64,000 bases of DNA from Leptodactylus fallax (taxonomy: Eukaryota > Chordata > Amphibia > Anura > Leptodactylidae): NCBI GenBank assembly GCA_947044405.1, contig CAMRHE010000354.1:1364001-1428000 (forward strand). The letters are read 5' to 3'. The translations under genes and the position numbers were made by a program. Positions 31,283-42,719 of the stretch are shown in pieces (positions within the stretch are counted from its first letter, which is position 1; every line of letters starts with the position of its first letter). The notes under the pieces are model-generated. The model made no database searches and was not told where the DNA came from. It saw only the letters and a list, made by a program, of their open reading frames with translations.

Positions 31283-32835
31283 CAGTCATGGCCAAAAGTT
31301 TTGAGAATGACACAAATATTCTATTTTCACATGATCTGCTGCCCTCTGGTTTTTATGTGTGTTTGTCAGATGTTTTTATCACATACAGAAATAGAATTGC
31401 ATTCATATTATGAGTAACAGAAGCTTATATTGACAGTTAGAATGAGTTAATGCAGCAAGTCAATATTTGCAGTGTTGACCCTTCTTCTTCAGGACCTCTG
31501 CAATTCTCCCTGGCATGCTCTCAATCAACTTCTGGACCAAATCCTGACTGATAGCAGTCCATTCTTGCAGAATCAATGCTTTAATTTTGTCTGAATTTGT
31601 TGGTTTTTGTTTGTCCACCCGTCTCTTGATGATTGACCACAAGTTCTCAATGGGATTAAGATCTGGGGAGTTTCCAGGCCATGGACCCAAAATCTCTATG
31701 TTTTGTTCCCTGAGCCATTTAGTTATCACCTTTGCTTTATGGCAATCATGCTGGAAAAGGCATTGTTGAGCACCAAACTGCTCTTGGACGGTTGGGAGAA
31801 GTTGCTCTTGGAGGACATTCTGGTATCATTCTTTATTCATGGCTGTGTTTTTAGGCAAGACTGTGAGAGAGCCGATTCCCTTGGCTGAGAAGCAACCCCA
31901 CACATGAATGGTTTCAGGATGCTTTACAGTTGGCATGAGACAAGACTGGTGGTAGCGCTCACCTCTTCTTCTCCGAATAAGCTGTTTTCCAGATGTTCCA
32001 AACAATCGAAAAAGGGATTCATCAGAGAAAATGACTTTCCCCCAGTCCTCAGCAGTCCACTCCCTGTACCTTTTGCAGAATATCAGTCTGTCCCTGATGT
32101 TTTTTCTGGAGAGAAGTGGCTTCTTTGCTGCTCTCCTTGAGACCAGGCCTTGCTCCAAGAGTCTCCGCCTCACAGTGCGTGCAGATGCACTCACACCTGC
32201 CTGCTGCCATTCCTCAGCAAGCTCTGCACTGCTGGTAGCCCCATCCCGCAGCTGAAACACTTTTAAGAGACGGTCCTGCCGCTTGCTGGTCTTTCTTGGG
32301 CGCCCTGGAGCCTTTTTGGCACCAATGGAACCTCTCTCCTTGAAGTTCTTGATGATGCGATAGATTGTTGACTGAGGTGCAATCTTTCTAGCTGCAATTC
32401 CCAGTTAGGCCATTTTTGTGCAGTGCAATGATGACTGCACGTGTTTCTTTAGAGATAACCATGGTTATCAGAAGAGAAACAATGATGGCAAGCACCAGCC
32501 TCCTTTTAAAGTGTCCAGTGGTGTCATTCTTACTTAATCATGACAGATTGATCTCCAGCCCTGTCCTCATCAACACCCACACCTGTGTTAATGGAGCAAT
32601 CACTGAAACGATGTTAGGTGGTCCTTTTAAGGCAGGGCTGCAATGATGTTGAAATGTGTTTTGGGGGATAAAGTTCATTTTCTAGGCAAATATTGACTTT
32701 GCAAGTAATTGCTGTTAAGCTGATCACTCTTTATAACATTCTGGAGTATATGCAAATTGCCATTAGAAAAACTGAAGCAGTAGACTTTGTAAAAATTAAT
32801 ATTTGTATCATTCTCAAAACTTTTGGCCATGACTG
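31283..32835 (-). mobile_element. Tc1-like element, degraded
   Basis: The ends CAGTCATGGCCAAAAGTTTT and its inverse at 32835 are flanked by TA. They continue through gagaatgacacaaat. The element is 1553 bp with a broken minus-strand transposase gene. The ends differ from those of the other two Tc1 elements here, so it is a separate subfamily. Confidence 0.92.
31460..32260 (-). pseudogene. Tc1 transposase, broken
   Basis: The two main pieces are 32260-31826 and 31729-31460. The first has the DNA-binding region and the first catalytic Asp (VIFSDESLFRLFG). The second has the third catalytic region (NSPDLNPIENLW). In between, a TGA stops the frame after NTAMNKE. The second catalytic region has lost residues compared with the family (QHD then CHKAK, lacking the usual intervening residues). 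Weak remains of the N-terminal helix-turn-helix lie at 32260-32420. It cannot encode an active enzyme. Confidence 0.9.
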
Positions 32836-33129
32836 TAGTTGCCCCAAGTGTAATGTCCTCCACCAGCTGCCCCTCTCAGTTTAATGTCCCCCTTCCATCA
32901 GCCCCCAAAGTTTAAAAAAAACGCTGATACTCACCTTTTCTTGCTCCCCTGCTGCTCTATAGAAATCTCCGATCCCAGAGTCTTCAGGGAGCTGCAGTCA
33001 CAATGTAAGTGATGTCATCACATCACACCTACAACTCCTGAGGCTGGAGAACACAGGGGCAGAGTGGTGAAGCGGGAACTGGACGGCTCCTGCTACACCA
33101 CTGTTTTCAACTCATCTGCATCCTCCAGA

Positions 33130-33640
33130 TTACTCCCTATATCCTCTCCTATATCTCCTCCTATTACTCCATATATCCTCTCCCTATATCTCCTCATATT
33201 ACTCCATATATCCTCTCCTATATCTCCTCCTATTACTCCATATATCCTCTCCTATATCTCCTCCTATTACTCCATATATCCTCCCCCTATATCTCCTCCT
33301 ATTACTCCATATATCCTCCCTATATCTCCTCCTATTACTCCATATATCCTTTCCCTATATCCCCTCCTATTACTCCATATATCCTCTCCCTATATCTCCT
33401 CCTATTACTCCATATATCCTCTCCCTATATCTCCTCATATTACTCCATATATCCTCTCATTTATCTCCTCCTATTACGCCATATATCCTCCCCCTATATC
33501 CCCTCCTATTACTCCATATATCCTCCCTATATCTCCTCCTGTTACTCCATATATCCTCCCTATATTTCCTCCTATTACTCCATATATCCTCCCCCTCTGT
33601 CTCCTCCTATTACTCCATATACCCTCTCTCTCCATATTAC
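33130..33640. repeat. 34-bp G-free minisatellite, small array
   Basis: About 15 copies of the same unit as 10995-15175 (ctcctattactccatatatc with cctatatct) are present. It ends about 275 bp before the gene B signal exon at 33915. Copies are somewhat more varied than in the large array (cctcatattac, ccccctatatc). The open frames through it are artefacts. Confidence 0.95.
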
Positions 33641-33914
33641 AGTGACTCACACAACATCTCCCTCTGGCTTTTCTGTCCATGTTCCATAAATGGTTACTGT
33701 TGCTCTAAACAATCCCACCCTTTCATCATAACACGTGTCATAATAAACCTCTTTCACCAGTTTTACTAGCAGTTTATTCCAAAGCCCGCAGCACTGGAGC
33801 CTCCTGAAAGCTCTGAGACAAGCTGATCATCCTGGTCCACCTCTGACCACCATCAATCTTCAGTCAGAGCTTGTAGGTTCTGTGACACCTTGGACCTTCT
33901 ACAATCTTCTCACT

Positions 33915-33978
33915 ATGGAGGTCTCTTGTCTCTGGTCTCTGATCCTTGTTGCCGTTTTTAGAATCTGCAGAGTACATG
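33915..33978 (+). CDS. Gene B signal-peptide exon
   Basis: The ATG follows cttctcact and opens 21 codons plus one base to a consensus donor (CAT G|gtaagt). The peptide MEVSCLWSLILVAVFRICRV has a hydrophobic core and reads as a secretory signal. Its phase-1 exit fits the Ig exon entering at 41086. The 7.1-kb intron that follows holds an intact Tc1 element. A separate N-terminal (D1) Ig exon, present in mammalian ICAMs, was not found in this intron. Confidence 0.75.
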
Positions 33979-36333
33979 GTAAGTTCTATCCTGGCATGCA
34001 GAATCCATATGGTTAATACAAGAAGGGAATGTAATTGCTTTGCTATGTTTCTTTGTGCTAAATTTTTAGTCTCGTAAGGTCATGAAGTGATGGACGCGTG
34101 GAGCAATATTGAGACATTTTTAGTAACTTTATAGAAGTGAAAACTTATCCTTGCAGTCTGCAGTTGGCAGGTCTTTCCCGTCTGTAGAATGTAATTTCTT
34201 AGGTTTCGGAAAATAATGTTTTGTGGAAATGATGGTAGAAAAGAAAGACGAAAAATCTGAAGTTGGCTTAGAGTGAAGGAGAAACCTCCCTGGTATAGGT
34301 CTGGTTCCACTTAGTCCCAGCTCTTGTAATATCCTCAAAAATACTCATCGAAGGGTCTGTTTGTAATCATGTCCGTCATCTTGGAGGCAACTTAAAGAAT
34401 GATGGTCATGGGAAACCTTCTGCGTTTATTGGTTCTTCTACATAGGGGCACCTGCTCCACACAAAAATCTAGGACTAGTGTTCTGTCAGCTACAAATTGG
34501 ATTGTCTTCTGCTGGTCCTCATGTCACAGCATGGGCCCACAAAGAGTCCCTACCAAGGGTGTATCTTCCAATGTAGCAGGCATAGTAGCTGTCATGAAGC
34601 CTAAAGGCCCATTTCCACTGAGATGAGTAATGACAATGGATGACAAAAGGCGGTGTGGAAAATGTAATGTGACCCTGACCTAAGTTTTACTATATAACCT
34701 CATTGTTACCTCTGCTGTGTGTATCGTATCCTCTCTGTAGTATTACTTTTTGCATTAATTGTTTGCAATATTCCTGTGCTATGGCATCATTGTATTAGGA
34801 CATTATAATACCTGCATAATTCTTTTGCACCTTTCTTTTGTGCATTGTTCCTGTGTTATGATATCATAGTTTGCATAGTCTCAGTACTGTGACATCACTG
34901 TGTTTATTATCCCAATACTGTGACATCACTGTTTTATTATCCCTGTACTGTGACATCACTGTGTTTATTATCCCTATACTGTGACATCGCTGTTTATTAT
35001 CCCTGTACTGTGACATCACTGTGTTTATTATCCCTGTACTGTGACATCAGTGTGTTTACTACACTTGTACCATTTATGGATTACCTATTACCTATTGGTT
35101 CCTCTACTGACCTAGCCCCACCTTGATGGAGTATGTTCTCCATATCCCTACCTATATAGCATCCATGTGTTTGGAGGTTTCTTCTCTGGCATTAGACATG
35201 CAGCTTTCACCTGAGAATGATGCAGAATCCAATGTATATGTCACCATACATACAAAACCTACAATGTAATTCCATATGTAAACCTTGTTTTTTATACTGT
35301 TATCCTGAGAATTTAGCTGTGACTGATTTATCATATGTTGGTCAGACATAAAATAGAACCCTTAATTCACCAAAATAATATACTCACCTGTCTTATAATA
35401 TATCTATGACAGGAGGAGCAGCAGAGGCAGCCACTTGTCATCTAGAGTGAAAACTATAGAGGGATAGTCACAATAATCCAGTATGAGCTATCCACTTTTC
35501 CTCTGAGAGTCAATGACTGGTGGAGGCTACTGTTGTCTATATACAGTACAGACAGATTGTTTACAAGCCCTGCCAAAAAGTATATGGCCGGTGTAATGGG
35601 GTTTTGTAATGTAATACAATGATGTCCCATAGGAGGTAATTCGAATGGAGTGAAATGCCTAACCTGTACCCTCTCTGCATGCCTATTCAGGGCGTATACA
35701 CCATAGAGGTGGCCCATGTGGCTACCAGAGAGGGTGCCCATGCCAGGATGTCTCATCCCCTTGTAAAGGGTGTCAAAAACCACTGTATTGCGACTCGTGT
35801 TAGCTTTTACAGTAACAGTATATTCACACTTGCAGGTTTTGTTCAGGTTTTCTAATGCAGTTTTGAAGCCAAAACCCGGAGTGGATTCAAAACTAGGAGC
35901 TGTCTTTTCTCCTTTCTTTCCTTTTATGATCCACACAAACTGCATCAGAACCTGCATGTGTGAATATAACCTTACCTTTCCCCTCCCTACAAACTCCTCT
36001 ATATAAAACCTCTATAGAAGTATGATATATAATTACTTCTGTGCAGTCATATTGACGAGCTGTGTACATATATAGAATATTTCAAGCTGACTTGGGCGGA
36101 TTCTTGGATACTTCTCCTTTAACCCCTTACGTCTTTGATATCTCTGCGTGCAGACCCATTACCATATACGGGTTTTCATTTAGTAGTATCATGAAAAAGT
36201 CGATTATTTTACTGTCAATTGGGTTTACAGTGTAATAAACACTCGGAACCACAGAAGTAAATCCAAGCCAATACAAGCCAGCCTTAGGTTACTCTATGGA
36301 GGACGCCTCTGCAGAACCCAATGGACCCCTTTA
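33979..36333. other. Gene B first intron, 5' part
   Basis: At 34884-35062 there are six or so tandem ~30-bp units of 'ctgtgacatcactgtgttta' and ttatccctgta. A dispersed repeat with 'gttttgaagccaaaacccgg' lies near 35860; a related word is at 55530. No exon of matching phase is seen. Confidence 0.5.
34884..35062. repeat. ~30-bp tandem repeat, six units
   Basis: Direct units of tactgtgacatcactgtg and tttattatccctg have small length variation (one gcatcgctg variant). It lies inside the first intron of gene B. Confidence 0.85.
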
Positions 36334-37982
36334 CAGTCATATGAAAAAGTTTGGGCACCCCTATTAATCTTAATCATTTTTAGTTCTAAATATTTGGGTG
36401 TTTGCAACAGCCATTTCAATTTGATATATCTAATAACTGATGGACACAGTAATATTTCAGGATTGAAATGAGGTTTATTGTACTAACAGAAAATGTGCAA
36501 TATGCATTAAACCAAAATTTGACCGGTGCAAAAGTATGGGCACCTCAACAGAAAAGTGACATTAATATTTAGTAGATCCTCCTTTTGCAAAAATAACAGC
36601 CTCTAGTCGCTTCCTGTAGCTTTTAATCAGTTCCTGGATCCTGGATGAAGGTATTTTTGACCATTCCTCTTTACAAAACAATTCCAGTTCAGTTAAGTTT
36701 GATGGTCGCCGAGCATGGACAGCCCGCTTCAAATTATCCCACAGATGTTCAATGATATTCAGGTCTGGGGACTGGGATGGCCATTCCAGAACATTGTAAT
36801 TGTTCCTCTGCATGAATGCCTGAGTAGATTTGGAGCTGTGTTTTGGATCATTGTCTTGCTGAAATATCCATCCCCGGCGTAACTTCAAATTCGTCACTGA
36901 TTCTTGTACATTATTCTCAAGAATCTGCTGATACTGAGTTGAATCCATGCGACCCTCAACTTTAACAAGATTCCCGGTGCCGGCATTGGCCACACAGCCC
37001 CAAAGCATGATGGAACCTCCACCAAATTTTATAGTGGGTAGCAAGTGTTTTTCTTGGAATGCTGTGTTTTTTTGACGCCATGCATAACGCCTTTTTGTAT
37101 GACCAAACAACTCAATCTTTGTTTCATCAGTCCACAGGACCTTCTTCCAAAATGAAGCTGGCTTGTCCAAATGTGCTTTTGCATACCTCAGGCAACTCTG
37201 TTTGTGGCGTGCTTTCAGAAACGGCTTCTTTCGCATCACTCTCCCATACAGCTTCTCCTTGTGCAAAGTGTGCTGTATTGTTGACCGATGCACAGTGACA
37301 CCATCTGCAGCAAGATGATGCTGCAGCTCTTTGGAGGTGGTCTGTGGATTGTCCTTGACTGTTCTCACCATTCTTCTTCTCTGCCTTTCTGATATTTTTC
37401 TTGGCCTGCCACTTCTGAGCTTAACAAGAACTGTCCCTGTGGTCTTCCATTTCCTTACTATGTTCCTCACAGTGGAAACTGACAGGTTAAATCTCTGAGA
37501 CAACTTTTTGTATCCTTCCCCTGAACAACTATGTTGAACAATCTTTGTTTTCAGATCATTTGAGAGTTGTTTTGAGGAGCCCATGATGCCACTCTTCAGA
37601 GGAGATTCAAATAGGAGAACAACTTGCAATTGGCCACCTTAAATACCTTTTCTCATGATTGGATACACCTGGCTATGAAGTTCAAAGCTCAGTGAGGTTA
37701 CAAAACCAATTTTGTGCTTCAGTAAGTCAGTAAAAAGTAGTTAGGAGTATTCAAATCAATAAAATGATAAGGGTACCCAAATTTTTGCAGCGGTCAAATT
37801 TTGGTTTAATGCATATTGCACATTTTCTGTTAGTACAATAAACCTCATTTCAATCCTGAAATATTACTGTGTCCATCAGTTATTAGATATATCAAATTGA
37901 AATGGCTGTTGCAAACACCCAAATATTTAGAACAAAAAATGATTAAGATTAATAGGGGTGCCCAAACTTTTTCATATGACTG
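36334..37982 (-). mobile_element. Tc1-like element, apparently intact
   Basis: The element is 1649 bp, flanked by TA on both sides. The terminal inverted repeats run about 205 bp and differ at only a few positions by eye. Each end carries an outer motif (gaaaaagtttgggcacc) and an inner related motif (gcaaaagtatgggcacc / gcaaaaatttgggtacc). This is the IR/DR layout known from Sleeping Beauty-type elements, where the transposase binds both. The transposase frame between them is uninterrupted. Confidence 0.95.
36562..37584 (-). CDS. Tc1 family transposase, full length
   Basis: The frame of 340 codons starts at MGSSKQLSNDLKTKIVQ, the usual start for this family; an in-frame extension upstream is not needed. 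Residues 1-120 form the paired-type DNA-binding region (YKKLSQRFNLSVSTVRNIV, then a GRPRK hinge, then VHRSTIQHTLHKEKLYG). The catalytic triad is complete: Asp in VLWTDETKIELFG, Asp in FQQDNDPKHSSK, and Glu in SPDLNIIEHLW with the Tc1 D34E spacing. There are no stops or frameshifts, and the length equals the family's usual ~340 residues. The enzyme would cut and paste the element at TA sites. It lies on the minus strand inside gene B's first intron. Activity is inference. Confidence 0.95.
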   Translation of the reverse strand: MGSSKQLSNDLKTKIVQHSCSGEGYKKLSQRFNLSVSTVRNIVRKWKTTGTVLVKLRSGRPRKISERQRRRMVRTVKDNPQTTSKELQHHLAADGVTVHRSTIQHTLHKEKLYGRVMRKKPFLKARHKQSCLRYAKAHLDKPASFWKKVLWTDETKIELFGHTKRRYAWRQKNTAFQEKHLLPTIKFGGGSIMLWGCVANAGTGNLVKVEGRMDSTQYQQILENNVQESVTNLKLRRGWIFQQDNDPKHSSKSTQAFMQRNNYNVLEWPSQSPDLNIIEHLWDNLKRAVHARRPSNLTELELFCKEEWSKIPSSRIQELIKSYRKRLEAVIFAKGGSTKY

Positions 37983-40680
37983 TATAAGTCACTGGGGCGT
38001 CCTAATAGGACAACCTCTGTCCATATCACGTAATAGGATATATGTATGTCATACAGAGGGGAATCCTGCTCAGGAGTGAGACCCATCCTCTGTTAGAGAT
38101 CTACTGCAGATTGTCTTTAAGGGGTATTACAGTATCAAGAAGTTACCCCCTGTCTATTTCAATGGGGGCCATCAGACTACAGCACCCCGCTAACTCTGAC
38201 GCTTACCATTGAAAAGTACAGAGCAACACTGCACATGTCCACTGTGTCACTTCAGTTTGAATGCAAAACACCCCAATTCTCATGATCATGGAGGGTCCCA
38301 GAGGTCGATCTCCACCGATCAGTAAGTTACCCAACTAAACCAACTTCTTGTTACTGGAACACCCCTTTAAATTCTGGAGTACTCCGCACATGTGCTGTCT
38401 TTCCTCTATTTTGGTTAAATCCCATCACAACTCCGACACTGGAGACAGAATACAATTCCACACATAAGAATAACAGAGCAATAATACCTTTAAGTTAAAG
38501 GATCCTATTCACATAGGAAAAATCTGGCCAAAGCTACTAGTTTTGGTGGGACTGGGTGGATATCTCTCCCCTAACTGGTGAGAAAGGATCTGGCATGGTG
38601 ATTCTGATCATGGCCATTCCCTTTGTTCTACCAGAAAATAAGATGTCTTACTCTTCTCTCTACATTCAGAAAAAACACGCATGCTTGGCCAAGCTGAGCA
38701 TGCATGTGTATGGAGGAGCCAAGAGGAATAGCTGTGAACAGGTGTATGGGCACCTTTAAACAATAACACACTGACACATGGTGATATTAACAGTAGCACA
38801 CTAAAATTTGGGGTTCATGACAATGGTACACCAACATTGGGGGCTCAGAATGACTCAAAAACAGACTAAATATTTGGGCATTTCCCCCACGGACATATAC
38901 ATGTCAGATCAAATCCGGCACTAGTTAAATATAAGTACAAGGCTTCCAAATAAATACTGCTCAAACTTGACCCAGCTCCAGTGTCTCATGACTATCATGG
39001 GTGGTAGGAGGGTCAGGCCCTTTAATGCCCAGAGGCCCGGACCGCCCAGTCCATCCCTAATTTTTCCCTTTGTGTTCATTGTAACTGTGAGTGAAGGTTC
39101 AACACTGGAATTTAACAAAAATGGAAAGAAAAATGAAAAGCCTCATGTTACGTCCACATGGGACCGTAATGAGGTCTGTGCCAACCCTTGTGGACATGCA
39201 GGTGGATTGATGGGAAGATATGACTGTGTGTGATCAAAACACAAGTGATGTGAGTCAGACCAAGGGCCGTGCAAATCTGTCATCTTAAACAATGGATGGA
39301 TCATGTCTCTGTTATTCCAGAGCAACTTAAACAAAAAATCCAGGATATCCATAAGCCATTTTCTGGGCAAATCTAACATTCCTTTGTAAATGTTCCCATT
39401 TCATAACTCAGGCTGTTATTTTTACTGAAACATAAGAGCTATTGTAAATGCCATGGAGACATCGCCTCTCATTGTGTTCACAAAAAGTTACAAAAATATC
39501 CTTTTTACGCACATACTTTATATAGCATTCTGCTGTTAGGGCACAATATACCACTAATATCTGGCCGCTCTCTGGTAGTTTTATATAGGCAGAATATAGC
39601 AGCATTACTTGGGTACTGTTAGTATTATTTAGATATTAGATGTTTTCGCCAATATGCAAATAGGCGATGGGGAGGCCAAAAGAACACTATTTTGGCCTCC
39701 AGTGGATAAATGGGGGCCTAGGCGTACATTAGACATATATATATTGGGAGCTTTCCCGTTTCATATGTCAAATGGACAAAGCAAACACAGTGTGAATACA
39801 GCCTAAGCCTAAGACTGTAGTATCTTACGGTCTGACTCACCACTGGGTCTACAAGACGCTGCTGGTTAACTGTATGTTTGTCCTGAGGGCCCGTCTACTG
39901 CATTGTTCTAATATCGCCTCTGCTATGAATTCTGCTAACATGTCCTGGCAGTACTCTGGCATAGACACCCGGTATAACAGTTTATTTGGGTGTGTACATC
40001 AATCCCTACACTAAGAATCTGAATCTTCATTGAAATTTGGAATGGAAGAATTTTCCATGTCTATGGTCTTCGGAAAAAGTGGTCCAATATTTCCATACAT
40101 GACCACCCTGATGACATTCCGACTCTGCATCATGTGGCCGACCCTGCTGTACAAACAGCATAGCGCGGGGTCAGTCATGTGAACCAGAGTCAGAGCAGCA
40201 TCAGGGGAGCCAACTAGAAGACTTGTGGTCAGAGACGTAACTTGAAGCATCTAGACCCCAGCCCAAAATCTGTATCTATCCCCTCAACTATAATGTATCA
40301 TTTATATCTCATTTCTCAATATCTTATATTGGGAAGAGACATCATATGGGTCCATTTGCAACTGCACCATCTTCACACCCTCAAATTACAACCCTGCTTC
40401 CGGCCCTCATGTAGTGGTATTAAAAGTCCCACAGTGGCGCGACAGGAGAGTGGCATCTATATTAGCAAATTTTACCTTCTATTGCAGTGATTGAATACGA
40501 TGCCAAAAATTTTGGCTACCTAGACAACTGATTTAAAGTGAACCTCCACCTTTTCTTATCATTTTAGGTCCAAAATTATGTTCTTATTAACTTCTTAATA
40601 TATCTTGATAACAAATTAAACTTTGTTTTCTGATACAAATCTCCAAGACCCCTTCATAGATGTACAATGGATTAAAAAAA
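37983..40680. other. Gene B first intron, 3' part
   Basis: No exon is supported. Short open frames have no Ig cysteines or W in the right spacing. Dispersed-repeat words (accccttt, cagagacgtaactt near 40225) are present. Confidence 0.45.
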
Positions 40681-40694
40681 TAAGTTCTATCTGC

Positions 40695-40800
40695 TTGCAG
40701 TCACCACTAGAGGGAGCTCAAGAGTTCTATGTGGAGACAGTAGTTCAAGGTATAAACAGTACACAGTAGGCTCTAAAGCTCCCTCTAGTGGTGACTGTGG
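40695..40800. repeat. Inverted repeat around a 'ctccctctagtggtg' motif
   Basis: gcagtcaccactagagggag at 40697 is mirrored by gctccctctagtggtgactg at 40778, a ~21-bp stem with ~58-bp loop. A related inverted pair (gggggagctcac / ggctccccctagtggtgg) lies at 63184-63265. It is probably a small dispersed element. Confidence 0.6.
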
Positions 40801-41085
40801 GTAGCTGGCAATTTATATTATGTCAGGAGATTTGGTGCTCCGTATCGGAACACTGTATAAAGATAAATTTAAAAATATCAGCACAGAATTGTGAACCTAT
40901 TGAGATAAAAAAGAGATAACATGCTATTCAAGCAGTGGACATTCACATTAAATTTGTAAAGTACATGTTGAGTTTTTGGAGGATATCACTAAGGATTGCA
41001 GAATGTTCAATATTTTATATGAATTTTATGTCTTTTATTACATTCTATGTTTTATTAAAGTTTCTATCTTTTTACCTTCTGACAG

Positions 41086-41361
41086 CTATGCTTCCCATTC
41101 CCATAATAAGCATGGAGGACAAGATAAAAATCAATGAGGAGACCAAGGTGACCTGCATGCTGCCAGCCAGTGAATGCCAATGTCTGGAGGTGGAACTAAG
41201 GATCATCACTGAGGAAAAACTCAAAAACTGTGTCTCACACAAAGGAAATTTACCTAATGTCACCTGCACACTGGAAGTTACCAAAGACATGCACGAGGTG
41301 GAGTTATCCTGCGAGGCCCACTTCAGGACCAAGAGCAAACCTCAAAAGCTGAATATTCAGA
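41086..41361 (+). CDS. Gene B, ICAM D2-like Ig exon
   Basis: This exon is 276 bp in phase 1-1, with acceptor taccttctgacag and donor CAG A|gtatgt. It encodes about 92 residues that begin PIPIISMEDKIKINEE. It has a B-strand Cys in TKVTCMLPA, further cysteines in SECQCLEVELR and KNCVSH, and the pair NVTCTLEV / VELSCEAHF. The lack of a core W and the length resemble the second Ig domain of ICAMs, not an I-set domain. One sequon (NVT) is visible. In this gene it follows the signal exon directly. Confidence 0.75.
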
Positions 41362-41689
41362 GTATGTATGCAACCAAAGCGGAGGAGAAAGCAGTGTGGT
41401 CCATGTGGTCTATACCCACCAACCCACGTTACTTTCGAAGACAAAAAAAATTCTGGATTTTACAGGCTCTTTGGTGCCCAAAATGAAGATGGCAAAATTC
41501 CCCCCTTCTTCCCCCCCCCCAATTATATTAACTTTTCTGAATGTCTACATATTATGGTTTATAGACTTATGGTAGTTCCTTTAATGTCCCTGGTGGTCTA
41601 GAGTGGAGTAGTGGGTAATACTTTGTATCTCTGGTAGCCCAGGGTGGTGAGGGGGGCTAACAATGATATTCATTATTTATGATGATCTA

Positions 41690-42310
41690 GAATGATCACT
41701 TATCTCCTATATACAGGATAGGAGACAAGTGTCTGATCACTGAGGGTGTGACCACTGGCCAAAGACCATCTCTGTTAACCCTTCACCATCCTAAATATAT
41801 GAAAATAAACACTATAACCATATCATTATATAATATGTTAACCACTAAACTACCCTAGACCACCAGGGATATTAGATATTAAAGAGGTTTCCCTCTAATA
41901 ATACTTGTCCCCTACACACAGGATTGGAGATGAATGTTATCACTGATGGTTGGCACAATGGGCCAAGACCACCGCTATTAACCCCTTGACCATCCTAAAC
42001 ATATGAAAAAAAACTCTATAACCATATTTTTATATCATATGTTAAACACTAAACTACCCTAGACCACCAGGGATATGAGAAATTAAAGGGTTTTCCCTCT
42101 AATAATACTTATCCCATATACACTCAGGATAAATGTCCTATCACTGTGCGCCTGACCACTGGCCCAGGACTACTTCTATTAACCCCGTCACCATCCTAAA
42201 CATATCATAATAAACTCTGTATCCATCTTATTATATAATCGGTTAACCACTAAGGTACCTTAGACCACCAGGGATAATAATATTTATTCCCTATACACAG
42301 GATAGGGGAT
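41690..42310. repeat. ~200-bp tandem repeat, three units
   Basis: Three successive copies each carry accactggcc(a)aagac, 'ttaacccc' with accatcctaaacatatga, 'taaactaccctagaccacc' and agggat. Spacing is about 205, 200 and 180 bp. A part of the unit also lies in reverse orientation at 42595-42715 (atccctggtggtctaggg, tatgtttaggatggtgaa). It is intronic in gene B. Confidence 0.8.
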
Positions 42311-42719
42311 AAGAGTCTAAGCATGGGGAGTCTGACCACTGTTACCCCCAACAATCACAAGAACCAGGCCACGCCACTATTCTAGTCATTTCTATACTGT
42401 AAGTCATTGAATGGCGATCTCCGTCAGTCCCATAGAAGTGAATGAAGAGGAGGCCGAACATGTACACCACCACTCTATCCACATGGGACACTCAGGGACC
42501 CTATTCTTGTGATCGCTGAGGGTCAGACCTCCAGCAAACAGACACTTACTACTTATCCTATGAATAAGGAATAAGTATTAAAAAAGTGGGAAAACCCCTT
42601 TAATATCTAATATCCCTGGTGGTCTAGGGTGGTTTAGTAGTTAACTCCTTGTACAATAATATGGTTATAGCGTTTACTATTATATGTTTAGGATGGTGAA
42701 GGAGTTAAAGCTCTGTGTT

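Noticed and set aside
31587..32255. Plus-strand frames in the second Tc1 element
   Set aside because: They are antisense shadows of the broken transposase.
33064..33645. 193-codon forward frame upstream of gene B
   Set aside because: It lies mostly within the small 34-bp minisatellite array.
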